Program-made: the position numbers and the translations under genes | Source: a beta proteobacterium KB13 | GTDB lineage: Bacteria > Pseudomonadota > Gammaproteobacteria > Burkholderiales > Methylophilaceae | DNA length: 64,000 nt | Assembly (NCBI GenBank): GCA_000156155.1 | Contig: DS995299.1 | Location: 211,827 to 275,826, forward strand | Reading direction: 5' to 3' | Part shown: positions 28,345 through 37,608 of the stretch, piece by piece | Numbering within the stretch: position 1 is the first letter of the stretch | Layout of the letters: the number at the start of each line of letters is the position of its first letter | Notes under the pieces: generated by a model | What the model saw: the letters and a program-made list of their open reading frames with translations, nothing else | The model's database searches: none | Told to the model about the DNA's origin: nothing

Positions 28345-30962
28345 GAATTTAATAGTTTTTTAATCTTAATTAAGGCTTCTGGTAAATCATTGATGTTTTG
28401 ACCCCCGGCCATTGCCATATCTGGCTTCCCACCACCATTACCACCAACCATGTTTGCAAGTTGGCCGGCTATTTTACCAGCATGGAATTGATTTGTGATA
28501 TCTTTTGTGACACCGACAGCGATATTAATCTTACCTTGATTGATTGTTGCTAAGATGATGATGCCTGATCCAATATTATTTTTTAGGTCATCTATCAAAG
28601 CTCTCAGTTGAGGTATCTCCATATTATCAATATTTGTTGAAAGAACTTTCGTCCCATCAATCACTTCAATTTGATCTAAAAGATCATTTTTGGAAGCATT
28701 GGTAATTTTTTGTTTTAATTGAGCAATGGTTTTTTCTTGAGTTTTTACTTGATCAATCACTTGCTTTATTTTTTCAGCTACATCATCTTTTGTAGTTTTT
28801 AATTCTTTAGCAGTTGCATTCAATAGCTGGTTTTGTTTGTCAATAATTTGAATTAAACTTACCCCAGTGGTTGCTTCAATTCTTCTCACACCTGATGAAA
28901 TTCCGCTTTCATTCAAAATCTTAAAGAGTCCAATATCTCCAGTTGCATTAACGTGTGTGCCTCCACAGAGCTCTTTACTATTCCCAATTGTTAAAACACG
29001 CACCTCATCATCATATTTTTCTCCAAAAAGCATCATGGCCCCACTTTTTTTAGCTTTATCTAAAGCCATTACTTCTGCAGAGGTAGGGTTATTTTGAAGA
29101 ATTTCGTTGTTTACAATTTGTTCAACTTGTTGAATTTCTGTTTCGCTCAGAGCACTAGAATGTGAAAAATCAAAACGCGTTCTAAACTCATTCACAAGAG
29201 ACCCTTTCTGTTCAACATGATCGCCCAATATAGTTTTTAATGCCTTGTGAAGCAAATGGGTGGCTGAGTGATTTCTTTTGATTGAATCTCTTCTAATGTG
29301 ATCTACCTGACATAAAACAGGATCTTTTATCTTTAATTGTCCGCGAACCAATTCACCTATATGAAGAATTACACCATTGGGCAGTTTCTGGGTATCATGA
29401 ACAACAAACTCAGCTTGATCATTAAAAATCCTTCCAGTATCACCTACTTGACCCCCAGATTCAGCATAAAAAGGTGATTCTTTTACTACTAAATTACATG
29501 TGCTATTTGCCGATACTTCAACCGCAGGTTCATTATTGAGAATAATTGATTCAATTGTTGAGAATTCTTCATTGTGCGTGTACGCCAAAAACTTTGTTGG
29601 ATCGATATCAATGACGATTGAGTCTTTTGCTTTAAATTGGGAGGCATTTTTGGCTTTATTTTTTTGTTCAGCCATGTCTTGATCAAAGCCTGCCTGATCA
29701 ATAGTAATATTATGTTCTCGGCATATATCAGCTGTTAAATCTATTGGAAATCCATATGTGTCATGTAGTTTAAAAGCTACCGAGCCGCTTAACATAGTCG
29801 ACTTATTTTTTTTGGTTAGGTTAATTTCTTGCTCGAGGATACTCATACCATTAGCAATAGTTTCAAAAAACTTGTCCTCTTCTTGAAGTGTCGTTTTTTC
29901 AATTTTCTTTATGTTGGTTAAGAGCTCGGGATAGGCTTCTTGCATATTTTTAGCAAGACTATTCAGTATGGGCATTAAAAAAGATTCTGTTGCGCCCAGT
30001 TTATAACCATGACGAATTGCGCGTCTTAATATTCTTCTTAAGACATAACCTCTTCCATCATTGGAAGGTTGGACACCATCATTGATTAAAAAGGCAATGG
30101 ACCTGATATGATCCGCAATCACCTTCAAAGATGAGTGAGATAAATCCTTACATTTTAGAGCTTGAGCGGCATCATGAATTAAATTTTGAAACAAATCAAT
30201 TTCATAATTCGAATGAACAGACTGTAAAACAGCTGATATTCTTTCAAGACCCATTCCAGTATCAACAGAAGGTTTTGGTAGTGCTTCCATTTCACCATTC
30301 TCATTCCTATTGAATTGCATAAACACTAGGTTCCAAATTTCAATAAAACGATCACCATCTTCATCTTCACTTCCAGGAGGACCTCCAGGAATATCTGCAC
30401 CATGATCATAAAAAATTTCGCTGCATGGACCACATGGCCCAGTATCACCCATCATCCAGAAATTATCAGAGATGTACTTTTCAGATTTGTCTGCAATTTT
30501 AATAATTTTTTCAGCTGGAATCTTTATTACGTTTTTCCATATATCGTATGCCTCAGTGTCCTCATGGTAAACAGTCACTAATAGTTTTTCCGCAGGTATT
30601 TGAAATCTTTCAGTTAACAATTCCCAAGCGTACTGAATCGCGTCTAATTTAAAGTAATCTCCAAAGCTAAAGTTACCAAGCATTTCAAAAAACGTATGAT
30701 GTCTTGCTGTATAGCCAACATTTTCTAAATCATTATGCTTACCACCTGCTCGAACACATTTTTGACTAGTTGTTGCGGTTGTGTATTTTGGTTTTTTATA
30801 TCCAAGGAAAAAATCTTTGAATTGGTTCATGCCGGCATTAGCAAACAGTAAAGTGGGGTCATCGCTTGGAACTAAGCTGCTCGAAGAAACAACCGTGTGT
30901 CCTTTTTCCCTAAAAAAATTAAGGAATATTTCTCGTATTTGGTTACTGGTTAATGATTTCAT
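28341..30962 (-). CDS. alaS: Alanyl-tRNA synthetase
   Basis: AlaRS charges tRNA-Ala and edits mischarged Ser and Gly. The 873-residue protein shows the class II core (opening QIREIFLNFFREKGH, motif 2 TSQKCVRAGGKHNDLENVG), the editing domain with the zinc-type motifs NHSATHLLH and CGGTHV, and the C-terminal oligomerisation/C-Ala domain ending in a glycine-rich GGNGGGKPDMAMAGG. The length is full. It overlaps recX upstream and lysC downstream by 4 bases each. Confidence 0.98.
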   Translation of the reverse strand: MKSLTSNQIREIFLNFFREKGHTVVSSSSLVPSDDPTLLFANAGMNQFKDFFLGYKKPKYTTATTSQKCVRAGGKHNDLENVGYTARHHTFFEMLGNFSFGDYFKLDAIQYAWELLTERFQIPAEKLLVTVYHEDTEAYDIWKNVIKIPAEKIIKIADKSEKYISDNFWMMGDTGPCGPCSEIFYDHGADIPGGPPGSEDEDGDRFIEIWNLVFMQFNRNENGEMEALPKPSVDTGMGLERISAVLQSVHSNYEIDLFQNLIHDAAQALKCKDLSHSSLKVIADHIRSIAFLINDGVQPSNDGRGYVLRRILRRAIRHGYKLGATESFLMPILNSLAKNMQEAYPELLTNIKKIEKTTLQEEDKFFETIANGMSILEQEINLTKKNKSTMLSGSVAFKLHDTYGFPIDLTADICREHNITIDQAGFDQDMAEQKNKAKNASQFKAKDSIVIDIDPTKFLAYTHNEEFSTIESIILNNEPAVEVSANSTCNLVVKESPFYAESGGQVGDTGRIFNDQAEFVVHDTQKLPNGVILHIGELVRGQLKIKDPVLCQVDHIRRDSIKRNHSATHLLHKALKTILGDHVEQKGSLVNEFRTRFDFSHSSALSETEIQQVEQIVNNEILQNNPTSAEVMALDKAKKSGAMMLFGEKYDDEVRVLTIGNSKELCGGTHVNATGDIGLFKILNESGISSGVRRIEATTGVSLIQIIDKQNQLLNATAKELKTTKDDVAEKIKQVIDQVKTQEKTIAQLKQKITNASKNDLLDQIEVIDGTKVLSTNIDNMEIPQLRALIDDLKNNIGSGIIILATINQGKINIAVGVTKDITNQFHAGKIAGQLANMVGGNGGGKPDMAMAGGQNINDLPEALIKIKKLLNS

Positions 30963-31420
30963 TTAATAATCTTTTTTATAGTATCGAAAGTAAAACCTCT
31001 ATTTTGCATAAACTTTATTTGTTTATTTTTTTCATTTAAGTCTGATGGTAGAGATGAATATTTCCTCTCCCAAACCATTTTTGCAGACTCGTATTCCTCG
31101 TCTCTTAACACCTCAATAAATTCTTCAATCAAAAAAACATCAATTTCTTTTTGTTTTAGCTCGTAACTGATTTTTTGAAGACCGAACTTTCTTTTTTTTG
31201 AGTTAATATATGATTCACAAAATCGATAATCTGATTGCAGACCTTTTAGTTTGAGATCTTCGACTATTTGATAACAGCTATCTATATTCAAATCTAATTC
31301 ATCAGTTGCGAAGGGTTTAATTTTATTTACCAATTCGACAAAGCCATATTCTCTTTTAGCGAGATAGTAAAGAGCTCTATTTTTTAATCTTTTGAGAGGA
31401 TCATCAGCTTGCATCTTCAT
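30959..31420 (-). CDS. recX: RecX, RecA regulator
   Basis: RecX binds RecA filaments and limits their growth. The protein of about 153 residues has the RecX three-helix repeats ([66 protein letters not shown]). The preferred start is the ATG at 31420 (or 31414), since longer starts add only a repeated LMKMQ stretch encoded by recA in another frame. The gene overlaps the recA 3' end by 11-17 bases and alaS by 4 bases. Confidence 0.92.
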   Translation of the reverse strand: MKMQADDPLKRLKNRALYYLAKREYGFVELVNKIKPFATDELDLNIDSCYQIVEDLKLKGLQSDYRFCESYINSKKRKFGLQKISYELKQKEIDVFLIEEFIEVLRDEEYESAKMVWERKYSSLPSDLNEKNKQIKFMQNRGFTFDTIKKIIK

Positions 31421-32456
31421 CAACTGCATCTTCATCAGTTTGATTCTCGACAATCATTTTTGAGTTTGCAAGATTAGCGTTCGCTCTGATTTGGTCTTCA
31501 AGAGCCTTAGAGATATCAGGATTTTGTTTTAAATACTCTCGAACATTGTCTTTACCTTGACCAATTTTTTCACCATTGTGGCTATACCAAGCTCCGGCTT
31601 TTTCGATCAATTTTAATTTTACACCTTGCTCAATAATTTCCCCTTCCAAAGATATACCCTCGCCGTACATTACATCGAATTCTGCCTGGCGGAAAGGAGG
31701 GGCGACTTTATTCTTAACGACTTTTACTCGTGTTTCAGCACCAACAACCTCATCACCTTTTTTAATTGCACCAATCCTGCGGATATCAAGCCTTACAGAT
31801 GAATAAAATTTTAGCGCATTACCACCTGTGGTCGTCTCAGGATTCCCAAACATAACCCCAATCTTCATTCGAATTTGATTAATAAAAATGACTAGGGTGT
31901 TAGTTTTTTTAATATTTCCAGTGAGTTTTCTTAAAGCTTGTGACATTAATCTGGCTTGTAAACCCATATGAGAATCACCCATATCGCCTTCAATTTCAGC
32001 GCGTGGAGTTAGGGCTGCAACCGAATCCACCACTACTACATCAACCGAACCGCTTCTGACAAGCATGTCTGTAATTTCTAGGGCTTGTTCACCTGTATCA
32101 GGCTGTGAAATAAGAAGGTCGGTCAAATTAACACCTAGTTTGGCGGCATATTGTGTATCGAGTGCATGTTCCGCATCTATAAAGGCTGCTGTGCCGCCTG
32201 CTTTTTGAGCTGCTGCAATTACAGATAGTGTTAGGGATGTTTTTCCGGATGATTCAGGTCCATAAATTTCAACAATCCTTCCCTTTGGAAGACCTCCGAT
32301 ACCGAGGGCTATATCTAAACCTAAAGAGCCTGTAGAGATTGCTTCAATGGATTCATCTATTTCCGTGCCATCCATCTTCATTACTGAGCCTTTGCCATAT
32401 TGTTTTTCAATTTGGGCCATCGCGGCTTCTAGCGCTTTTTGTTTATTTTCATCCAT
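31404..32456 (-). CDS. recA: RecA recombinase
   Basis: RecA forms ATP-dependent filaments on single-stranded DNA for strand exchange and SOS signalling. The 350-residue protein has Walker A GPESSGKT (66-73), Walker [11 protein letters not shown], the L2 loop region around [15 protein letters not shown], and an acidic C-terminal tail. That tail contains a short duplication ([10 protein letters not shown]). The upstream gene is cinA/pncC, 44 bp away. I see no LexA-type SOS box (CTG-N10-CAG) in that gap. Confidence 0.98.
   Translation of the reverse strand: MDENKQKALEAAMAQIEKQYGKGSVMKMDGTEIDESIEAISTGSLGLDIALGIGGLPKGRIVEIYGPESSGKTSLTLSVIAAAQKAGGTAAFIDAEHALDTQYAAKLGVNLTDLLISQPDTGEQALEITDMLVRSGSVDVVVVDSVAALTPRAEIEGDMGDSHMGLQARLMSQALRKLTGNIKKTNTLVIFINQIRMKIGVMFGNPETTTGGNALKFYSSVRLDIRRIGAIKKGDEVVGAETRVKVVKNKVAPPFRQAEFDVMYGEGISLEGEIIEQGVKLKLIEKAGAWYSHNGEKIGQGKDNVREYLKQNPDISKALEDQIRANANLANSKMIVENQTDEDAVDEDAS
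31410..31439. repeat. 15-bp tandem repeat at the recA-recX junction
   Basis: TGCATCTTCATCAAC (31410-31424) is followed directly by TGCATCTTCATCAGT, identical in 13 of 15 positions. The unit is a multiple of three, so it keeps both the recA frame (EDA repeated) and the overlapping recX frame (MKMQ repeated) open. Confidence 0.8.
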
Positions 32457-32500
32457 TATTTTTATACCCTAAGATTTAATTTAATTGACTTGTAATTATT

Positions 32501-32989
32501 TCATATTTGGTCACTAAAAGTAAGTTTATCAAGCTCTTCAATAATAAAACTTACCGTCTGTTCTCTGATCGAAGACCTTTCTCCTGATAGCTCTAATTTA
32601 TAGTCTTTTAGTACATTTTCCTTAAAAGCAAAACATACATGAACAGTACCAACCGGCTTTTCAAGAGACCCCCCATTAGGTCCAGCAATCCCTGTGATTG
32701 AAATAGAAAAAATAGCTCTTGAATTTTTTTGTACTCCAATGGCCATTTCTTGCGCTACCTCTCGACTGACAGCACCAAATTCTTCTATCGATTCTATATT
32801 TACCCCTAGCATTCTTATCTTAGACTCATTGCTGTATGTTACGAACCCACAATCAAACCATGAAGAACTTCCTGATTCATCAGTAATTTTCTTTGCTAGT
32901 AAACCACCGGTACAGGATTCAGCCACACCGAGGAGAAAATTTTGATCGATAAATTTTTTAGAAATATTTTGAAGCATATTAGATGACAT
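32501..32989 (-). CDS. pncC: CinA C-terminal domain protein / nicotinamide-nucleotide amidase (PncC)
   Basis: This 162-residue protein consists of the CinA C-terminal domain alone, with the hallmark AESCTGGLLAKKITDESGSSSWF segment, SREVAQEMA, and ITGIAGPNGGSLEKPVGTVHV. In E. coli this stand-alone form is PncC, which deamidates nicotinamide mononucleotide in NAD recycling. It overlaps pgpA by 11 bases and precedes recA by 44 bp, a common neighbourhood (cinA-recA-recX). Confidence 0.93.
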   Translation of the reverse strand: MSSNMLQNISKKFIDQNFLLGVAESCTGGLLAKKITDESGSSSWFDCGFVTYSNESKIRMLGVNIESIEEFGAVSREVAQEMAIGVQKNSRAIFSISITGIAGPNGGSLEKPVGTVHVCFAFKENVLKDYKLELSGERSSIREQTVSFIIEELDKLTFSDQI

Positions 32990-33449
32990 AAGATGAGGCC
33001 ATTTGTGTAATCATAAAGGCAAAAAAAGCTGCGCCAAAGTCATCTGCAATCACCCCGGTTGCCCCTGGTAATTCTTCTAACTTGCTTATTGGCCAAGGTT
33101 TTAAAATATCAAAAAAACGAAAAAGAATAAAACTGATTAGATAAAGTAAATAATTATTTGGCAGGAGAATAAGAACAACTAAATAGGCAATAATTTCGTC
33201 GATTACTACACATGAGGGATCTTTGATTCTTAAAGACTGAAGCGTTTTCTTTACACTTACATAGCTAATCAGAAGAAGTATGAAAAATATTAATAACTGG
33301 GACTGCAAATTGAGTTTATAAAGAAATAAAAAGTAAATGAAAGTGACTAAGGTCCCAAAAGTACCTGTCCCTTTTTTTATCAAACCGGCACCAAATCCCA
33401 GTGCAATAAAATGCCAAATGTTACTAAATAAAAATTTTAAGTTAACCAA
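32979..33449 (-). CDS. pgpA: Phosphatidylglycerophosphatase A
   Basis: PgpA dephosphorylates phosphatidylglycerol phosphate to phosphatidylglycerol. The 156-residue membrane protein opens with FGAGLIKKGTGTFGTL, carries DPSCVVIDEIIAYL, and ends with LPGATGVIADDFGAAFFA, the three conserved motifs of the family. It overlaps thiL by 8 bases, the usual thiL-pgpA pair. Confidence 0.95.
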   Translation of the reverse strand: MVNLKFLFSNIWHFIALGFGAGLIKKGTGTFGTLVTFIYFLFLYKLNLQSQLLIFFILLLISYVSVKKTLQSLRIKDPSCVVIDEIIAYLVVLILLPNNYLLYLISFILFRFFDILKPWPISKLEELPGATGVIADDFGAAFFAFMITQMASSYVI

Positions 33450-34392
33450 AGTGAGTAAATCCTTCCTTACTTAATTTAATTTTTTTACCATGAAGTGAAT
33501 ATTCAATTTTTTTATCTTTAGTTATTATTCCAATCATTGCACCCTTGAGGGAGTGTTTCTTTAGTAAATTTTGAATTTTGTTATGATGTTTATGTGAAGC
33601 AGTCATTAAAATTTGGTAATCCTCACCACCACACATTGCTAGTTCATATTGATTATTTCCCCTAAACCATTTATGCATAGGAATTTCGTTAATTTCTATT
33701 TTGGCTCCAACAGAACTGCTGTTTAGTATATGTTTAAGATCTCCAACCAAACCATCAGATAAATCAATAGCTGAATTAATCATTGATTTTGTGTCTTGAA
33801 TAAATTCTAAAGGGGGTTGCGGTTTAAAGAATTCTTCTTGGCATCTTTTTTTTAGGCAGTTAGAAATGGATTTTTTGTACTTAGGCAACAGGGAATGTTG
33901 ATTAAAATGTAATGCAGCATAACCAACCTCATTAGTTACCCAAATTTCATCCTCTGGAATTGCCCCACTTCTTTTTAAAACATTCTTGGAGGATACATTT
34001 CCCATAATAGCAATTGAAATTGATGTGGATCCTTTATTCGTATCACCACCAACGATTTCAATATTATATTTTTTAGCACAAGCCTTAATCCCTTTAGTGA
34101 ATTTTCCAATCCAATTTACATCAAGATTTTTTAGCGAAATTGAAAGGAGGGCATAGCGAGGTTGACCGCCCATTGAGACTATGTCCGAGACATTTACAGC
34201 AAGTGACTTCCAACCCAAATAATATGGATCAGAATCTTCAGTAAAATGATGACCAATATTTAAAGTATCCATAGATATGGCCATAAATTCATTGTTGTTT
34301 AATGGAATAAGGGCGGCATCGTCACCAATGCCTAATAATGCATGTTTGCTAGTGAAATTAAAATATTTTTTTATTAAATCAAATTCATTCAT
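33442..34392 (-). CDS. thiL: Thiamine-monophosphate kinase
   Basis: ThiL phosphorylates thiamine monophosphate to the active diphosphate. The 316-residue protein has the family opening EFDLIKKYF, GIGDDAALI, the SMDTLNIGHHF segment, SDIVSMGGQPRYALLSI, GGDTNKGS, SAIDLSDGLVGDL and MCGGEDYQIL. It overlaps mog by 4 bases and pgpA by 8. It has no leader long enough for a thiamine riboswitch. Confidence 0.97.
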   Translation of the reverse strand: MNEFDLIKKYFNFTSKHALLGIGDDAALIPLNNNEFMAISMDTLNIGHHFTEDSDPYYLGWKSLAVNVSDIVSMGGQPRYALLSISLKNLDVNWIGKFTKGIKACAKKYNIEIVGGDTNKGSTSISIAIMGNVSSKNVLKRSGAIPEDEIWVTNEVGYAALHFNQHSLLPKYKKSISNCLKKRCQEEFFKPQPPLEFIQDTKSMINSAIDLSDGLVGDLKHILNSSSVGAKIEINEIPMHKWFRGNNQYELAMCGGEDYQILMTASHKHHNKIQNLLKKHSLKGAMIGIITKDKKIEYSLHGKKIKLSKEGFTHFG

Positions 34393-34961
34393 TTTTTTGG
34401 CCTAAAAGCCTTTACGATATCGTCATTTGTTTTAATGACTGGACCTCCGATGAGCTCTATGCAGTATGGTACAGCAGCAAATATTCCTGGAACAGTTGTT
34501 TCGTTATTTTTATTTTTTAAACCTTCAAGAGTCTCTTTGATTGCTTTTGGTTGTCCGGGGAGATTGATAATAAGAGCCTTGTTTCTTATCACAGCAATTT
34601 GCCTGGACAGGATTGCGGTTGGCACAAAATTAAGACTAATTTGTCTCATTTGCTCGCCAAATCCTGGCATAATTTTATCTGCAACGGCCTCAGTGGCATC
34701 CGGTGTCACGTCTCTCTGACTAGGGCCAGTTCCTCCAGTGGTGAGGATTAAATGACATTGGTCAATGTCTGCTAAATCAATTAATGTTGACTTAATAAGC
34801 TCAAATTCATCCGGGATTAGTTTTTCTACAAAAATAATTTCATCAGTAATCGCCAGTTGGCACCAATCTTTTAGGTGGGGCAGGCCCAGATCATCATACT
34901 CACCCTTTGTTGCGCGATCACTAATTGAAACCAAACCAATCTTAATGAATTTTTTTACCAT
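34389..34961 (-). CDS. mog: Molybdopterin adenylyltransferase
   Basis: MogA adenylylates molybdopterin before molybdenum insertion. The 190-residue protein shows the MoaB/Mog fold motifs: GLVSISDRATKGEYDD, LTTGGTGPSQRDVTPDAT, and LINLPGQPKAIKE. With modABC at 22-24 kb it implies that the cell makes and uses molybdenum cofactor. It is the first gene of the long minus-strand run mog-thiL-pgpA-pncC-recA-recX-alaS-lysC. Confidence 0.95.
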   Translation of the reverse strand: MVKKFIKIGLVSISDRATKGEYDDLGLPHLKDWCQLAITDEIIFVEKLIPDEFELIKSTLIDLADIDQCHLILTTGGTGPSQRDVTPDATEAVADKIMPGFGEQMRQISLNFVPTAILSRQIAVIRNKALIINLPGQPKAIKETLEGLKNKNNETTVPGIFAAVPYCIELIGGPVIKTNDDIVKAFRPKK

Positions 34962-35003
34962 ATAAAAGTCAGACTCCTTGTCATTAATATTAAAGAAGTC
35001 ACC

Positions 35004-35738
35004 ATGAAAAAATACATAGTTGTGCTCCTTACATTTTTCATTTTACCAAATCTACATGCCGAGAATGTGTTTGAAAAAAATTTCCAACAACAAGGCGACA
35101 AAAACCTTAAATCACTTAATCCAGATCCTCAAACTGAAATTTATAGAGGCTGGGACAAAGACAAAGACAATATAATGATGTTAGAAGAAGGATATGACTT
35201 AATTGGCTTTTCATCATTTGCTGGAACATATGTGCCACCTGCAGAAGCGTTAGATTTTGGTAAGCAAATCAAAGCGGACACTTTACTTGTTTATGATCGT
35301 CAGATTAATGAGGCAACTCGAGCCACAGCAATAAAAAGGGCAAGAGAAAATATTAAAAAGAAAAAATTAGATGATGAAGGAAAGATTGAAGAAATCATCA
35401 TTGATCCGAATGATCTTGCTGATTCAGATGCAATGTTTGATTTTTACGTATCCTACTGGGCAAAATTACCAAAACCCCTGTTTGGAACGCATCTAATAAG
35501 TTTTAAAGAAGATGATGAAAGGTATGAAGACGGCGGCTTGTTTGTTGTGGCTGTTATAAAGGATTCTGCTGCAGCGAATTCAGGAATCGAAAGAAAAGAT
35601 CGAATAATGACTATTAATGGAATTAGCTTAAAAGAACCTAATGAGTTTATCAAGGAATTGATAAAGAATAAGGGAAATGTCGTAGAAATTGCATATATTC
35701 GAGATGGCAACTTAAATAATATTAAGGTGCAGATCTAA
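35004..35738 (+). CDS. Exported PDZ-domain protein
   Basis: This 244-residue protein has a signal peptide (MKKYIVVLLTFFILPNLHA), a middle region that I do not recognise (GWDKDKDNIMMLEEGYDLIGFSSF; a helical Arg/Lys-rich stretch near 110-130), and a C-terminal PDZ domain (LFVVAVIKDSAAANSGIERKDRIMTINGI). It carries no protease domain, so it may act as a periplasmic adaptor or scaffold. It diverges from mog (42 bp) and its 3' end overlaps the convergent darP by 17 bases. Confidence 0.78.
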   Translation: MKKYIVVLLTFFILPNLHAENVFEKNFQQQGDKNLKSLNPDPQTEIYRGWDKDKDNIMMLEEGYDLIGFSSFAGTYVPPAEALDFGKQIKADTLLVYDRQINEATRATAIKRARENIKKKKLDDEGKIEEIIIDPNDLADSDAMFDFYVSYWAKLPKPLFGTHLISFKEDDERYEDGGLFVVAVIKDSAAANSGIERKDRIMTINGISLKEPNEFIKELIKNKGNVVEIAYIRDGNLNNIKVQI

Positions 35739-36216
35739 TTTTTTTTATATCAGCAAGAATGATTCGATATAGGTTTCTGTAGTTTTTACTTTTCTTGTCA
35801 GATTGGAATTCTTTGCGAGCGGCATTTAATGTTTGGTTTAAATTGGTCAAGTCAGGTTGGAATTCATTGATGTATTCATTCAGTGCTGATTGATCATTAA
35901 TGAGTTTCTCTCTCCATAACTCTGCCTCATGTTCGAATTTGACTTGAAGTCTTGAGAAGGCTTTTAATGTATCCATTTCTAGAGTGACATTTGATAGATC
36001 GAAGTCTCGCAATAGCTTTCCTAAAAACTGTGCTTGCCTTCGCTTTGCACCATTTTTTTTTATCTCTTTATAAAAAATAATAGCTTCAATTATTTCGTCA
36101 CTCAAGGATAGTTCTTTTATTTTATGATTTGGAAGATTAGATATTTCAATACCAAATTGTTGTATATCATCAGCTTCTTTTTTTAATTGAGTTTTACTTT
36201 TTATTGAATCTTCCAT
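35722..36216 (-). CDS. darP: DarP (YjgA), 50S ribosome-assembly factor
   Basis: This 164-residue charged, helical protein belongs to the DUF615/YjgA family. KSKTQLKKEADDIQQFGIEI is the typical start, followed by EAIIFYKEIKKNGAKRRQAQFLGKLLRD, and RNLYRIILADIKK near the end. In E. coli the protein binds late 50S precursors. It diverges from pmbA, the usual yjgA-pmbA pairing in proteobacteria. Confidence 0.92.
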   Translation of the reverse strand: MEDSIKSKTQLKKEADDIQQFGIEISNLPNHKIKELSLSDEIIEAIIFYKEIKKNGAKRRQAQFLGKLLRDFDLSNVTLEMDTLKAFSRLQVKFEHEAELWREKLINDQSALNEYINEFQPDLTNLNQTLNAARKEFQSDKKSKNYRNLYRIILADIKKIRSAP

Positions 36217-36256
36217 ATGATAACGAGCAATATTATTAGTTAGTTTTAGGATTTTT

Positions 36257-37597
36257 ATGCAAAATGAAATTCTTGGTTACACCGAAGAAAAACTAAAAAA
36301 TCTCTGTGAAGACATTATAACGCAGTCCAAGAAACTAGGCGCTGAATCTGCTGAGGTCGATGTAAGCATCGCATCAGGTAAAAATTTAACTGTGCGCAAT
36401 GAGGATGTTGAAACGTTTGAAATCAATAATGATAAAAATGTTACCTTAACTTTGTATCAAAATGGAAGAAAAAGTGTTGTCTCTTCTTCTGATTTTTCAA
36501 AAAAAACGATACAACATTTAATTGATAATTCGCTTAATATGCTCAAGGTGACAGAGCAAGACCCATATTTTGGTATTGTTGAACAAGATTTACATCCTAA
36601 AAAAACAAGACCAGTAGATATTTTTTATCCACAAGAATTAAGTTTTGATGACATGCTAGAAATTGCCAAAAAAACGGAGTCATCCGCTAAATCATATGAT
36701 GAGCGAATTACTAACTCAGAAGGTGCCACCATTAACTATAGCTCCTCAATATTCATGTATGCCAATTCTAATCAATTCTTTGGCGGTTTTCCCGGCTCAA
36801 GATACTCGCTTTATTGTTCAGTCATAGGTTCAAAAGACCAAACAATGCAAAGAAGCTACGATTATTCTAATGTCAGAGATTTTCGTGACTTAAAAAATCC
36901 AATCCAACTCGGCGAAGAGGCGGCAAAAAATACGATTGATCGACTAAACGTTAAAAAAATTAAGACGGGAAAATATCCAATTATTTTTCATAACACCATT
37001 TCTGATGCGATTATAAATCCCATCTTGTCAGCCATATCAGGAAGAAATTTATACCGACAAAATTCTTTTTTATTGGACACTATTGGAACAAAAATAGCAT
37101 CTGATAAATTAACTATTTCAGAAAGGCCGTTATTAATAAAAGGCCATGCATCAACTTATTTTGACGATGAAGGGGTAGAGGTTTTTGATAATACCTTAGT
37201 TGACCAGGGCATATTAAATCGTTATTTGTTATCAAACTACTCTGCAAAAAAATTAAATCTTGCAACTACAGGAAACGCTGGGGGAACACACAATTTAATA
37301 TTTGAGCATCACAATATTTCTCTCGCTCAAATGATTAAAGACATAAACAAAGGGTTTCTTATCACTGAATTGCTTGGGCATGGGGTAAACATGGTGAACG
37401 GTGATTTTTCCAGAGGAGCAGCTGGACTTTATATCGAGAATGGTGAGATTCAGCACGCTGTTGAAGAAATTACCATTGCAGGAAATTTAAAGGATATGGC
37501 GATGGACATTTATAGTATTGCAGATGATGCGAATTCAAATAGCTCAAAATATATTGGCTCAGTATTAGTTGAAAAAATGGCTGTAGGAGCCAGTTAG
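36257..37597 (+). CDS. pmbA: PmbA/TldE, metalloprotease-complex subunit
   Basis: PmbA (TldE) forms a heterodimer with the metalloprotease TldD. The complex degrades or matures small peptides. The 446-residue protein contains the family segments SAEVDVSIASGKNLTVRN, the FPGSRYSLYCS region, and LGHGVNMVNGDFSRGAAGLYIENGEIQHAVEEITIAGNL-type C-terminal signature in part. As expected for TldE, the HExxxH zinc motif of TldD is absent. It ends 11 bp before the convergent mlaA. Confidence 0.94.
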   Translation: MQNEILGYTEEKLKNLCEDIITQSKKLGAESAEVDVSIASGKNLTVRNEDVETFEINNDKNVTLTLYQNGRKSVVSSSDFSKKTIQHLIDNSLNMLKVTEQDPYFGIVEQDLHPKKTRPVDIFYPQELSFDDMLEIAKKTESSAKSYDERITNSEGATINYSSSIFMYANSNQFFGGFPGSRYSLYCSVIGSKDQTMQRSYDYSNVRDFRDLKNPIQLGEEAAKNTIDRLNVKKIKTGKYPIIFHNTISDAIINPILSAISGRNLYRQNSFLLDTIGTKIASDKLTISERPLLIKGHASTYFDDEGVEVFDNTLVDQGILNRYLLSNYSAKKLNLATTGNAGGTHNLIFEHHNISLAQMIKDINKGFLITELLGHGVNMVNGDFSRGAAGLYIENGEIQHAVEEITIAGNLKDMAMDIYSIADDANSNSSKYIGSVLVEKMAVGAS

Positions 37598-37608
37598 AAG
37601 TTTGTAGA

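Noticed and set aside
31421-31453. Longer recX start at 31453
   Set aside because: It would add only a repeated LMKMQ segment encoded by recA in another frame. The ATGs at 31420 or 31414 fit the family better.
27124-34392. Riboswitches ahead of lysC or thiL
   Set aside because: Both genes overlap the preceding gene by 4 bases, leaving no leader RNA.
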